Source: Lumbricus terrestris
Lineage: Eukaryota; Annelida; Clitellata; Crassiclitellata; Lumbricidae
Reading direction: 5' to 3'
NCBI GenBank assembly: GCA_949752735.1
Contig: OX457037.1
Span: 31,724,760 to 31,788,759, forward strand
DNA length: 64,000 nucleotides
Every line of letters starts with the position of its first letter. The first letter of the stretch is position 1. The position numbers were made by a program, and so were the translations under genes. The notes under the pieces were generated by a model. It worked only from the letters and a program-made list of their open reading frames with translations. It searched no databases and was not told where the DNA came from. Positions 12,201-22,825 of the stretch are shown here, in pieces.

Positions 12201-15035
12201 GTCTGGTGTCAAATTGTCTGCTCACCATTTTTCACATCCGTGTATAAGGACCTATAGATTTAATGTGACATGTGACAATATGTAACTGCAACATGATGCT
12301 TAAACTCGTCATTTTGACTCATAGAACTCGCCCCCACTGTAACTGATACCCTTGCTACATAGTAGTATGTCTGACACGTTCTCAGAATAGGATAAATAAA
12401 ACTGATTTATTTCAGAACTCATTTCAGTTGGCTCTAATGAGTAAGAAATCTGTGATCAACAATTAATAAAAAAATTAATTAATACAAACAAACAAAACAA
12501 ATACCAGAACCAATATTGTTGGATAAGATCTGATTATCTGTCTTTGCATAACACGATCTGCAAATCTCTAAAGTTAGTAGAACAGACTAAGAGTAAGAGC
12601 TGAAGAGGTAACACAAAGAATTTTCCTATAGGCATGCTATGTGCAAATCAAATGTTGAAGATGTCATATTATGTCTGATCAAAATGCAGGAGACTGCCAT
12701 AGGCATTTAATGTGCTAACCGTATGCAGTATGCCAAGAGATTTCCTCTTATGATCCTCGAATGGGTAACAACCCATGACAATCTCTTGCCCCTCTCTGAC
12801 CTGACTGTCACAAATGTACCTAAATATATGAAAACCAAACATCACTGTCATTACTATTAACAGCAACTCTGCTCACCAGATTTGAACGAATTCTAAATAC
12901 ATAATTACACAAAAAATTATAGCAGCTACCTGTAATGACACGTCTGTTGATCTAATTAAGAACTAAAATTACCGAAGTTCACGTACTTAAAGGGCTCCTT
13001 TAGGCTCTTGAATAAAACTCTCACATCATAATTTTCTTTGTAACGGCATAGATGCGTAAGATTCTGGCTATTGGAAGAGATAAATCCCAATCTCATAGAT
13101 GTCACACAAAATCCTGGGTTCTGATCCCAACAGGTTTTAAACTTTTGGGGCTCCATTACTCCTTCCTCTAAGTTTTAGTCCAGAATGAGAATATTTTGAT
13201 GAGAGCAACAGTTATTCATTTGGTACTTGAGGCAATAAAATCATCTGCAACTGCAAGGGCAATTGAAAATAAGGACAAGAAAAGTATCCACTAAGGAAGG
13301 TAAATGTTCAAATCTCATCTTATACTCAAAGGTTTCACTGTGTGTCACTAAACACATCACGAGTTCAAAGTCAAAGTAAAGCACCAATCTGATTAGTCAC
13401 AGTAGAAGCAAAAAAAGGTCTAGGATAGAGAACAGTACAATTATCTACCTTTTGACGACTCCCAGAGCTCGTAACTTGTCATTCTGTATGCTGAAAGATC
13501 CTATGATATCACGAGCTTCGTTGCATGTCATTCGACAAAGACGCTGAATAAAGTCAACATTTAAGCACAAGTTTTACTTTACTAAATGGAAGGTTTGCAA
13601 GTAAAAAGGATCTGTGAGTGAGTGAATGAGTGAATGAATGTTGTATTAATGAGGGAGTTGTCCAGTAACTGAGTGAGTTCCATTGTATCCATGTGAAGTG
13701 GATGACTAAGCCATTGACACAAGCCAAGGGTAATTGACTTCTCAATGAGGCAAGTTTGGCCCTAGTTAAAATTTTAATATAGACTGGTTTAGATTACTCC
13801 TTGGTACCAATGCTGAAGTGAGTGCTGTGAATGGATCTCCTCAGTTTTTGCTTCAAGACTGAGCATGAATGCCCAAAAAAATTAGCAAGCTCAGATATTT
13901 GAATAAAAAACAAGCTCACATAGTTCAATAAAAATAAATGTACAATTCGCAATGCCAATGAACATTATGAGCAGAATACTGTTAACACTAACTCAAAATA
14001 TAAAACTGTACCAATCAAATGGACATTTGGTGCTGATGAAGTGGCATTTGAAAGATTAGTGGCACTTACTGGTTCCAACATCTCAAGTGCCTTCAGTTTG
14101 TCTTTGTGATTGGCAAAAGCGTAGAGAATAGTCGAAGCCTACAACAAACTAAACCTTTTAGCAGCAACACAGTAATAGTTAATTGTTTGATTCAGTAAAC
14201 ATACAAAGCATGCTGATAAAACCTGTCATTTGAAACAACAATGATGATTGCTGTTAAAATACGAACTTGTTCAATATTCAAACCACAGGTGGCTGGATAA
14301 TATCTATAAATAAACAATCTCAAGTGTTTCACCTAATTTCTCAGCAAAAAGAGACTGCCTCTGCAGCTTTTCCATATATACCATCAGCATATAATACCAT
14401 TGAGCACTGAACAGCAATGACCAGGGAACACAGCACGTGGTGTTAACGTCTGCAATGTAAAGGAGTAAAGCAGAAGAATCTTTTATTTCTTATTAACACA
14501 CAGATCATTATCATAATAAAATTACTTCTGACACACAGGTCCTAAAGTGTGTAATGTTGTCAATGTATCACAAATTTATGCCACCTTCACTTCTTGTAGA
14601 GTCTTATAAGGTTTAAAGTGATTAGCTCGCTTACTTCAAACCTGGAAGTAAACAATGACTAATTCTTCAAAGCTGAAGCGAAGTCATTTATGAAGTGTAC
14701 TTTTCCTGTTAAACTATCAACTATAGACTTGTTTTATTTTGGTAGGTGGTGTAACCAAGAACATGGCTGCCCGTCGATGCTATTTACTAGATTAGACAAG
14801 AACAATATCGCTAACTGTCGTGTAGATTCAAATTTGTGTAGGCCTATAGTGCACGTTCAGGCTGGCATATGAACCAATGGATGATTATGCAAATTCTTCC
14901 AATCATTTTAGGAAGAGCAACATCTCGTATGCACATAAAGCAACAGAATATCAGTGGATCACATGAATGCTTTACTTACTTGCACAGGTGAAAAATATCC
15001 TCTGGAAGTGAAAAGAATGCCCAGCTTCCCTGCAG
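9292..15035 (-). CDS. Six-exon gene with DUF4476-like helical repeats; 5' end not found
   Basis: Six minus-strand exons join in one frame with GT-AG borders: 15035-14980, 14138-14070, 13543-13450, 12819-12720, 11366-11229 and 9579-9292 (stop TAA at 9292-9294). Every phase matches its neighbour. Exons 1-4 encode repeated helical segments of the type FxNHKDKLKALEML, FSIQNDKLRALGVV and YPFEDHKRKSLGIL, which resemble DUF4476 repeats. The function of that family is unknown to me. Exons 5-6 encode a Gly/Pro/Tyr/Ala-rich tail containing GAYGEHLYYPGFGG and ending VNTSYN. There is no signal peptide or membrane segment in the visible part. Two hAT MITEs sit in introns (9623-10455 and 11511-11864). The first visible exon starts with two nucleotides of a split codon, so at least one upstream exon is missing. 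Confidence 0.72.
9615..10463. mobile_element. Non-autonomous hAT element in an intron
   Basis: The left end CGGGGTTCTCAAACTG (9623) and the right end in reverse complement CAGGGGTTCTCAAACTT (10455) are the classic hAT terminus, followed inside by GTACCCCC and GGGGGTAC. The flanks GTCTAGAT (9615-9622) and CTCTAGAT (10456-10463) match at 7 of 8 bases. The 833-bp body has no transposase frame. Confidence 0.88.
11503..11872. mobile_element. Short hAT MITE in an intron, perfect TSD
   Basis: Element 11511-11864 (354 bp). Ends CAGGGCTGTAATC and, reversed, CAGGGCTGTGCTAG. Both flanks are GTTACATT (11503-11510, 11865-11872). Inside, a GGTATATGCGG(A/G)TATAC motif occurs twice near the left end. Confidence 0.92.
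12065..12225. repeat. Degenerate array of about 15-16 bp units
   Basis: The core AATTGTCTG followed by TG(C/T)(C/T)A recurs about eight times, with spacing near 15-16 bp and some slippage. It looks like an old minisatellite in intron DNA. Confidence 0.6.
12226..12719. other. Intron DNA without further features
   Basis: No delimited element. This is intron sequence of the gene at 9292-15035. Confidence 0.4.
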
Positions 15036-15373
15036 CTGATCCAATTTCCTATCAACAGAATAAAATTCCATGCAATACCAAGAACTTTGAAACAGAGCAG
15101 CCCAATGGCAACCTACTCATAATGCTTTGAATACAATTTCTCATAACTTGAGAAATACAAAGAAAAAGCAGTAAAACGTGTCTATTAGTAAGAGAGCTAA
15201 ACATGCCTTAATTGGAAACAACCCAGAGAAGGCCAGTAGCATTGCAGCAAGATTCCAGAGAGTAGTGATAATGCTTTATTGCACTGATCAAGGACTATGT
15301 AACCAACATGGACAGTATATAGATTAAAGCATAGAATTGTATGATGCCTTATGGGAAAGTGTTGGGTGAGCTG

Positions 15374-15440
15374 CCAAAACAGATGTGAATATTATCATCC
15401 ATGGTGACTGGGACACAAAGGTAGTAGGCAGAGACAAGTC
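15374..15440 (+). pseudogene. LINE endonuclease relic
   Basis: A short plus-strand frame reads KTDVNIIIHGDWDTKVVGRD. This matches the (I/M)GDWNAKVG catalytic motif of APE-type endonucleases in non-LTR retrotransposons, with the Asn changed to Asp. It is too short and isolated to classify further. Confidence 0.5.
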
Positions 15441-15459
15441 ATACAACACAGACTGAAGA

Positions 15460-16060
15460 CGATTTAGAACAACACTGATGCAGGTGGTCCTTGTGATGGA
15501 ATTGTATTAAGCGACTTGCTGCACGTGGTAGTCTGCAAGCCCTGATCAATGATCGGATTTTGACTCCACATGACCTATACAATTATGGAAATAAAAAATT
15601 ATAGGTATTAATTTCTTCTGGGTTTCTAAGGCATCAGTTGAGCAGCATGCGAAGGACTTCAAGTTGAAAGAGAGGTATAGTGCTGCCAAGAGAATTTCGC
15701 ACAAATGATTCAGAGGAAGCAACTGAGAGCTGCAGATTGGATGCTACTACGTGTCAACCTGGGCTGTATGTGTCTGCAATATATGACAACAACTGGTACA
15801 TTGGATTAATAAGAGAAGAAGGAAAGGATGTACTTGTCAAATTCATGACCAGTACAAAAAGTAGGGCAACATATTGTCTGACATGACAACACGACATGAT
15901 GACGTGTGCTAGGTTCCGTTGGAACATGTACTCTGCTTAGTGCCAGCACCTCAAGCACGCAGTAACAGCGCACGAGAATGCCAGCTGGACAATTCAGTAT
16001 GGAAGACTGTGCTGAGAACATTTTCCACCTATGCACAGAAAAACTTTCAAAATATATGAT
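15460..16060 (+). pseudogene. Broken copy of a TE-associated 'GPCDG' protein with a Tudor-like C-terminal domain
   Basis: Pieces in different plus-strand frames line up in order: GGPCDG (about 15485), KRLAARGSLQALINDRILTP (about 15510), NFFWVSKASVEQHAKDFKLK (about 15610-15670), PGLYVSAIYDNNWYIGLI (about 15760-15810), and PLEHVLCLVPAPQARSNSAR (about 15915-15975). This block order is familiar from a multi-copy family of uncharacterised fish and invertebrate proteins, in which the NNWYIG block looks like a small beta-barrel domain. Several frameshifts and stops show that this copy is dead. A four-residue Gly-rich link after GPCDG is also missing. Confidence 0.6.
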
Positions 16061-17179
16061 GCTAATGCAAAAACGACATTAACTAATCATTTTTACTTCT
16101 CTGTGACTTTAACAGAACTTTGTACATTGTTGGTATGTATACTAATGAACACTAAATTTGGTTCAAAATTCATTCTGATTATGATTTAAAAAATGCAAAT
16201 GTTTGTTGTAGGTTAAGCAAGCATAACTTAGTAATATTTCTTTTGTATTATATAAATGATAACAATGGTTTCACAGCTTTTATGCTGATAGATAATACTG
16301 ACAAATTTGTCAAATACCACCATTGCATGCAACTCGCGATACCAAAAACGACCATTTTTGGCACACTGTAAACTCCTTAAAACAAAAAACGCCATTGGGA
16401 TTTTTGGAACACTTATCAATTGAACCATGCTCTATCCGAAAATGCAATAAAAAATGTATATTTTTTGATGTTTTTTGGGAATATTTTTTTCTTCGACCCC
16501 CCCTTGTAGGATCTGGTCAACTTTGACAGCAGATATCCAGCAGATGGGTATCAGTGATGAAGTAAAACTTTGCCAAGTAAATGCCAGCCACATAGACAGT
16601 ATACATATAAAATATGAATGCATTGTGCCTGGTATATATGGAGATATTGATCACTGATTATTGCAAAAATACGATATAAAATGAATATGAAGGCACTTTT
16701 GATATTTAATTCAGTTGAAATTAGAGGAGACACAATAACTTTCTTTATATTTCTGTAATCTATGCAAGAAACTGTATAGGTATAAAAAAATCATCCAATT
16801 TGGTAAAACCATTTTAGAGATATCAACTCTCAAAAAGTGGACATCACGAAGTTTCGCGAGATGCCTTCGGAGGGTGGGGTCACGGAATCCACGATATCTT
16901 GAAAAGTATTTGAAATATTTCTTAAAGACTTTGGATTTTTCCATCCAATATACCCTGCAACACGTGGATAAAATTTCAGCCAAATCGGAGATGGTCGAGT
17001 GGGAGGCATTGGTTGAGTTGAGCTGGAATGACCCATGTCCAACTTCATTTGATAGCATCACTCAAATCACAGAACAAACTCAGATAACCGTTAGAGAAGC
17101 AAAAGACAGAGACAGAAAAACAGAGACAGAGAAACAGCAAGACATAGAAGAACACACAGAGCCAGAGAGAGCCAAGTAC
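16061..17179. other. Non-coding; probable unclassified repeat near 16.3-17.05 kb
   Basis: The block 16300-17050 has runs of T and A, a C7 run at 16497, and overlapping open frames on both strands with no domain. Its look is that of a decayed interspersed repeat, but I could not find its ends or a target duplication. Confidence 0.3.
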
Positions 17180-17726
17180 CTTGAAGACCTTGACGGCGAG
17201 TCGACCCTGCAGTTCAGAAATTGGCATCACGGCTACGAACGATTGGACGCAGCAGATGACCGCGATGGTGGGCGGCTGGACAGTCGGCGGAAACATGTAC
17301 TCGTACAAGTTAACCTGGTTTTTCGTCACCATCAGAGCTTTGTGCTCGATGAAGGGAAAGCTGAAGCTGTAGCCAGTTGCGTAGATAACGACATCGATGT
17401 CATCTTCGAACGATCCATCCTCAAACTCGACTCCAGTCTCCGTGATTCTCCGCACGTTCGGCTTCACGACGATTCCGCCGGATATGATTCTGTTCGGAAG
17501 TTCATCGTTCACCATGATGTGCTGCGCGTCGAATCGGTGGTCAGGTTTGAGGCCGTACAGCTGGTGATTGAAGCGTCTGTTGAAAATTCCTTCGACGAAA
17601 AAGTTGAAGACGCTTCGTTGCATAATATGATTCCTGATGTCATAGAGGAAATGACGATCGAAGATGAAGTCGACCAGAAGGCCGTAGAATCCCACTCGGT
17701 TAGTCACCCATGAGCCACGTCTGGTG
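17180..17726 (-). CDS. Flavin-containing monooxygenase, one internal exon
   Basis: One intact minus-strand exon of 547 nt runs from an acceptor (CTAAG) at 17726 to a donor (AAG/GTACTT) at 17180. It encodes about 182 residues typical of the middle of animal FMOs: RRGSWVTNRVG, FNHQLYGLKPDHRFDAQH, NDELPNRIISGGIVVKPNV, then the family signature DVVIYATGYSFSFPF, and near the end MPISELQGRLAVKVFK. The last phrase sits at an exon border as in vertebrate FMO genes. FMOs are FAD- and NADPH-dependent enzymes that oxygenate N or S in xenobiotics. The FAD- and NADPH-binding GxGxxG exons and the C-terminal exon were not found on either side, so this is either an orphan exon or a gene with very long introns. 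Confidence 0.85.
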
Positions 17727-18239
17727 CTTAGGTATACCTAAGTGCAGTCAAACAATCACCGATGTCAGTTCAGCAGACAAAAACATTGCAGAACACAGAA
17801 TTCCACTCATCCCATGCATGTGAATGATTGCATTATGGTTTCTCTATCAGACCCAGGCTTGGTCTGCCTTGGTGCTGATTATTACATTCAATCCCTACAG
17901 TGCAACGTTTTTTGGCAAACACTGTCTATAACCTCACCATCTTTCAATGTCACTGACGACATTATATTGCACTCACACGAAAACCCTATCTGTAGGTTCA
18001 ACCCATTGTAATAAACAGTGTCTGTATCTAAAAAAAATATATAATGTGGGGCTAAACTTAGCCATGAAGAAGGCTACACAGTAAGCATTGTTATGCACTG
18101 ATACCACATCAGGACCTTGTCACATTGTGATAAATTTGTTTATTGCTAAGTTCCCACATAGCACATGGAAGTACCTTTTTGGCAATTTAAAGGTTCAACA
18201 TGATTCAAGAGACGTGGTATTTCATCTGAAAAGACAGTG

Positions 18240-18390
18240 GCTATAACCAGAGCTCAATGTGTGATTGGACGGTCATGGACGGCGTCCATGAACTTATTTG
18301 TTCATCTGAACACTTATTGAACCAGGGCAGCCTGGTAGGTAAGGGGCGTCTATGCACTTCTTTTCCTGCACTTTAAGCACTGACTATGTT
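18240..18390. mobile_element. Diverged hAT MITE of the CAGxGCTTAAAGTG family
   Basis: Element 18248-18382. It shares ends and inner words (GGCGTCCATG, AAGGGGCGTC, GCACTTTAAGCACTG) with the copies at 44421-44598 and 53971-56425. The presumed TSDs GCTATAAC and ACTATGTT agree at only 4 of 8 positions, so this is an old copy. Confidence 0.65.
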
Positions 18391-18692
18391 ATACACTTTT
18401 ACAAAGCATGGCTCAAACATTAGGTTGCCACAGTGATGAGAGACTTAGTGCATTCGTGCATATTTACTACTTGAGATCAACAACATTAGCAGAGCGTTGA
18501 AAAGCCACAGCACAATTAAACTGTTCTGTTTCATCGTTGGAGATTCGACTTAAACTATATAAATGTTGAACCTCTGATTATGAATCTGGCTTTGATAAAT
18601 AGTTAAGTAATGGGGTTCTGGTGAACATACATGTATGTTGCGATAAAAATGAGTGAATTTTGGATATAAATAGACTGGCATTGATCCGTTAC

Positions 18693-19187
18693 CTGTACCT
18701 GTTGATCCACGTCCATGGCATTTGTTTGGCTTTGAAGACCTCCGATTAAGTTATTTCCATTAGGTGTTTGCTGCTGTTGCTGGTTTGCTACCCCTGCAGA
18801 GTTCTGGACAGCACTTGTGGAGAGATTTGAACCTTGCTGGTTCGTCCTGGACTGTTGCTGGTTTGCTACCCCTGCAGAGTTCTGGACAGCACTTGTGGAG
18901 AGATTTGAACCTTGCTGGTTCGTCCTGGACTGTTGCTGGTTTGCTACCCCTGCAGAGTTCTGGACAGCACTTGTGGAGAGATTTGAACCTTGCTGGTTCG
19001 TCCTGGACTGTTGCTGGTTTGCTACCCCTGCAGAGTTCTGGACAGCACTTGTGGAGAGATTTGAACCTTGCTGGTTCGTCCTGGACTGTTGCTGGTTTGC
19101 TACCCCTGCAGAGTTCTGGACAGCACTTGTGGAGAGATTTGAACCTTGCTGGTTCGTCCCGGAGTTGTCACGGCTCCGAGCCCTTAT
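18693..19187 (-). CDS. Gln/Asn/Ser-rich repeat exon of an unidentified protein
   Basis: On the minus strand an acceptor TTTTAG precedes an open segment that starts IRARSRDNSGTNQQGSNLST. It contains five copies of a 26-residue unit (from SNLSTSAVQNSAGVANQQQ through SRTNQQG) and ends GGLQSQTNAMDVDQQ. There are two possible donors six bases apart, GTACAG (exon end 18699) and GTAACG (exon end 18693), both in phase 0. The sequence is low-complexity, polar and probably disordered. The DNA units are 78 bp and look almost identical, so the array is young. No domain identifies the gene. Nearby minus-strand exons at 20756-20872 do not match its phase directly. Confidence 0.5.
18781..19170. repeat. 78-bp tandem repeat, five near-identical units
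   Basis: TGGTTTGCTACCCCTGCAG recurs at 18781, 18859, 18937, 19015 and 19093, exactly 78 bp apart. As 78 is a multiple of three, the minus-strand frame is kept through the array. Confidence 0.97.
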
Positions 19188-19534
19188 CTAAAACCATTTT
19201 CAGTTGTATTGGTGACAGTATTAATTGAAACTTAAGTTCTTTCTTGGTCTGCCCTTCATATTTCTATAGCATCTTATTTTGCTTACTGCATATGATGATT
19301 AGAGTGTTAAGAAAATAATAATTTTGCATGGATCACATTCATAAGGTATTAAAATGTGACATTTATGCACACAATCAACCTAACAGCGGTTTGGGAGGTG
19401 CTATTTCGGGTGGCAGCAATTTGGATGGCAGCCTACTTCAGCAGATCTATGGGCAATCGAACAATGCTCCCGACAACTCACAATCAACAAATGCCCCAGG
19501 TGACGTGAATGTGGACCGAGATATAGTGAACTTT

Positions 19535-20165
19535 ACCACAAACAGAATCAGAATGGCAGAAGCAAAAAATTTAACTAACAAGAAGTGCCTAATTTATTTA
19601 ATATATTCTCTTCAATAAATGCAGATAGATTTTCTAATGGTGCTAAGTTGAGCATTTCTCGAATGTCATTGGATATATTATTCCTGACACATTCAATTGA
19701 AAATGTTTGAGTGTTATTATGGCAATAGCTGACATAATAATTTTCATACAAAAGGCTTTGATATGTAAGTATGGTATGCAGAATTAATCTTTTAAAATAT
19801 CCTGCCAAAGCAGATGAAAATAAATTTGGCACAACCAAAACATGAATTCATTGATCATATTTTATTTGTTTAAATTTTCTCCAAGCAAAAGCATCATCAA
19901 ATGCAGTAAGCAAATATGCCCTAGAAATACAAAGGGCAGGCAGAGAAAGAACTCAAGTCTCATATCATAGGATTACCAATAGAAATTAAATTAGTTTTAA
20001 ATGTCTTAAATGACAAAGGAGAGGCATAAAATTGATCCGACTGGACTTTAGCACAAACAGAATCAGAATGACAGAAGCAAAAATTTAACGAAGAAGAAGT
20101 GCTTAATTCATATAACATTAATTTGATTGTTTTCACTAAATGCAAACAGATTTTTAAGGACTCAT
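19535..20165. repeat. Two diverged direct copies of an about 115-bp segment
   Basis: The segment at about 19535-19645 (CACAAACAGAATCAGAATG, AGAAGTGC, CAGATAGATTTTCT) recurs at about 20050-20160 (CACAAACAGAATCAGAATG, AGAAGTGC, CAAACAGATTTTTA). Order and spacing are conserved with roughly 80 percent identity by eye. Confidence 0.7.
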
Positions 20166-20755
20166 CCATATATTATAATGTATGCCAAAACTCTTATTTT
20201 CGACCCCTTAATCTGCTGAAACTTGTACATTTTGTGGAACCCCCATGAATACATACAGATAAGCTTCTTCACCCCATCCCACAAAAGCTAATCAGCTAAA
20301 GTCATCTGTGAAACATTTATTTTACCATAGCCTACTATTTTTGATTAAACATCATATTTACTAGCAAAACTTTGCTAAAGTCTGCTATGGTTATATTTGC
20401 TAGCAAAAATTTGTTAAAGTCTGCTATGGTCAACTTGTTAGATATGAAAAGAATTTTATTATAATGTAATTAAATGCCATCAGATGACTATATAAGATAG
20501 CACAGACTAATAAATATGCTAATGTGGACATCATAATTAGAAATTTATCTGGTGTATACATTTGGTCAAAACTCTTCCCTTGCTGTACAAACTCGTATGC
20601 AAATCTCCGAAATCCAGATACCCATCCCCTCCCTTGAAGTCCCGTCATACATAATATATGCTCCATATAATTATTATTATTATAATAATATGCCCATAGG
20701 GACAGCCCCTATGGTCGTACTCAACTTAAGAATCTTTTCAAATTAATTATCTGAC

Positions 20756-20872
20756 CTTGGCAGCCTCCAACTGTTAGTGAACCATGCCGGAAAGTGCAGC
20801 GATGTATCACTCTAACCACAACACTGTTCTCTTTAACCGGGTCTGGGTCATGAGTGCTTCTCAGTAGATGAA
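20756..20872 (-). CDS. Candidate exon, unknown protein
   Basis: A minus-strand segment of 117 nt lies between an acceptor GTGCTTCAG and a donor CCAAG/GTCAGA. One frame is open (39 residues, class 1-1) and reads HLLRSTHDPDPVKENSVVVR, then VIHRCTFRHGSLTVGGCQ. The other two frames contain stops. I do not recognise the domain. It lies just downstream of the terminal exon at 20959 and so would belong to another transcript or an alternative splice form. Confidence 0.35.
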
Positions 20873-20958
20873 CTGAAGCACTGACCAGGTTTTGCAACGA
20901 GTTCATTATACAGCAAATGTCTTAGTAATTATAACAATTATAGTAATATTGCCATACC

Positions 20959-21336
20959 TCAAAGGTAAGTGGTGATGTAATAAGTGGCAATGGCGCCAAG
21001 GGCGGTGAGCCCAGTTGGAACAACAATTTTGAGAAGGAATGATTTGATGGTAAATCCATTGGCTGGATGCTGGCCCACTGCTGGCAAGGGCACAGCTGCA
21101 CCTGGTGCAGCAACGCCCTGTGGTGCAACGAGATGAACTGGTGGGCCAACGGGTGCGCCAGCAGGGGCAGCAGCTGCCTGCTGGGCAGCAACTGCAACTT
21201 GGGCAGCAGGGGCAGCCGCATGGTTTGCTCCAGGAACTGCAGCACCAGGTACAACATACTGTATGCTACCTCGTGATTTTGTGACGGTCCCGTCTGGCAA
21301 CTTCGTGGTAGTTTCGAATGATTCGCGCGAGATGTT
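20959..21336 (-). CDS. Terminal exon of an Ala/Pro-rich tail-anchored protein
   Basis: A strong acceptor (TTTGTTTTAG) leads into 125 codons and a TGA stop at 20959-20961. The exon starts NISRESFETTTKLPDGTVTK, continues GSIQYVVPGAAVPG, then a long Ala/Pro/Gly/Gln-rich stretch. It ends with FLLKIVVPTGLTALGAIATY followed by YITTYL, a single hydrophobic span right at the C-terminus. That layout is typical of a tail-anchored membrane protein. The TTTKLPDGTVT segment resembles beta-rich motifs with a K(I/L)xDGxxxT pattern, but I cannot name a family. Upstream exons were not found, and a TA microsatellite and a mariner-like element lie directly upstream. Confidence 0.5.
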   Translation of the reverse strand, partial: NISRESFETTTKLPDGTVTKSRGSIQYVVPGAAVPGANHAAAPAAQVAVAAQQAAAAPAGAPVGPPVHLVAPQGVAAPGAAVPLPAVGQHPANGFTIKSFLLKIVVPTGLTALGAIATYYITTYL

Positions 21337-21425
21337 CTAAAACAAATAAATGAGAAAGTACTGGTAGCGTGTATCCTCGAGAATCGAAACCCCACAAAAA
21401 CTACATCACTAAATGATGCTGATAT

Positions 21426-21426
<1 letters not shown>

Positions 21427-21490
<64 letters not shown>
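21427..21490. repeat. (AT)n microsatellite
   Basis: About 32 AT units directly abutting the left end of the inverted-repeat element. A matching (TA)n run of about 50 bp abuts its right end (22479-22528). Confidence 0.97.
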
Positions 21491-21496
<6 letters not shown>

Positions 21497-22474
21497 GGTC
21501 CAGCATAAATGAACCAACTTTCCATGCATATAACTCCGCCAATTTGTGGACTTTATTTATAATTTATGTGTCAAATTAAAGATATTTCAATCTAGTATTA
21601 GCACTTGAAAGAGTCAAACTGGTGCTATTTTAGGTTTTAATTATGCTCGGAAAAGCGCCAGCTACCATATTTTGTTGACGTAATATGATGCCGTTTCCCC
21701 GGGATATTCACAAATCGATTTTTGCCACCACACGCATAGACACAATCATTTTGGGTGTTTGTAGGAGTCTCTACCATCAATATTTTCGCATCATTAAACC
21801 ATGTCCTTTCAATTTTATCATCAGCTGTGCACTGCCATGCGCTGCTTTAGATGCAAAGAAATGGCTAGCAGCACGCCAGGAGTTTCTTTGCGTCAGTGTT
21901 GGAGAGCTGTTGGACATCACATCGACGAATAACTTTAGATTAGCTTTTCCAATGCGTTATGCGATGCTTCTAGGACTGCCTGTTTTGCGCTGAATTTCCC
22001 GGGGAGATTTTCTTGTAGGGTCTACACGGAATATATATTGTCTTGACTGCAAATTTACTCGGACACAAGAGCAATGCTAGCGGATGTGCGCACCGATTCC
22101 CATGGTTTATGAATAAAAGATCATGTTTTATAAATTTGCTGTAGCGGATGATTCGATGCATTTTCATTATATCCTCTGTTAGAAAATTCGTTAATCATTT
22201 AAAACGAATCAAATCGCTTATCAGTTTGTAAAATTAGGATAAAATGCGATCATCGTATGTCAATAGCGCCAGATTGCGTCACAAATGATAACAAAATATG
22301 GTAGCTATCGCTGTTTCGAGCATATAATTAAAACCCAAACTGGCACCAGTTCGACTTTATCATTGCTAATACTAGAGTGAAATGTCTTTCATTTGACCCA
22401 TAAAGTAAAAATAATATCCAAAAATTGACGGAGTTATATGCATGCAAAGTTGGTTCATTTATGCTGGACCACCC

Positions 22475-22478
<4 letters not shown>
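21489..22478. mobile_element. Mariner-like element with about 200-bp terminal inverted repeats
   Basis: The left end AGGGTGGTCCAGCATAAATG and the reverse complement of the right end agree for about 200 bp with scattered mismatches. Shared landmarks are ATGCATATAACTCCG, CTAGTATTAGCA, AACTGGTGC and CTACCATATTTTGTT. The right end reads TACAGGGTGGTCC outward to inward, and both ends lie in TA repeats, as expected for the TA target of Tc1/mariner elements. The 990-bp body has no transposase motif. Insertion into, or expansion from, the TA microsatellite hides the exact TSD. Confidence 0.75.

Positions 22479-22528
<50 letters not shown>
22479..22528. repeat. (TA)n microsatellite
   Basis: Flanks the right end of the mariner-like element. 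It was probably one tract with the run at 21427-21490 before insertion. Confidence 0.95.
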
Positions 22529-22532
<4 letters not shown>

Positions 22533-22825
22533 TGTATATCAAGTGCTTGGAAAACATCTAGCCAGTGAAAAATCATCATTACAGAGATGGAGGAGATACA
22601 GTTTGCTAAGTAAGAGAAACAAACACAGCAATGTTAGAGGACTAAAATCAGTTGTGTCCTTTGCGATACATGTATTGTTGTCTAATCTAGAATAGTGAAG
22701 ATGGATGTACAATTCGCACCTCTAATGAAGAACTCTGCAAATTAAAATGGAACCATTGCTTCGGGGATCAGTTCATCGTGAAGTCATCTTCAAGTTGCAG
22801 AGTAAATAAGTCAAAATTTCATTGG

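Noticed and set aside
16874..17713. 279-codon plus-strand frame
   Set aside because: It is antisense to the intact FMO exon and extends into a repeat-like block. The FMO signature lies on the minus strand.
21685..21993. 103-codon frame inside the mariner-like element as a transposase remnant
   Set aside because: No DD(D/E) or helix-turn-helix pattern, and it is far too short for a mariner transposase.
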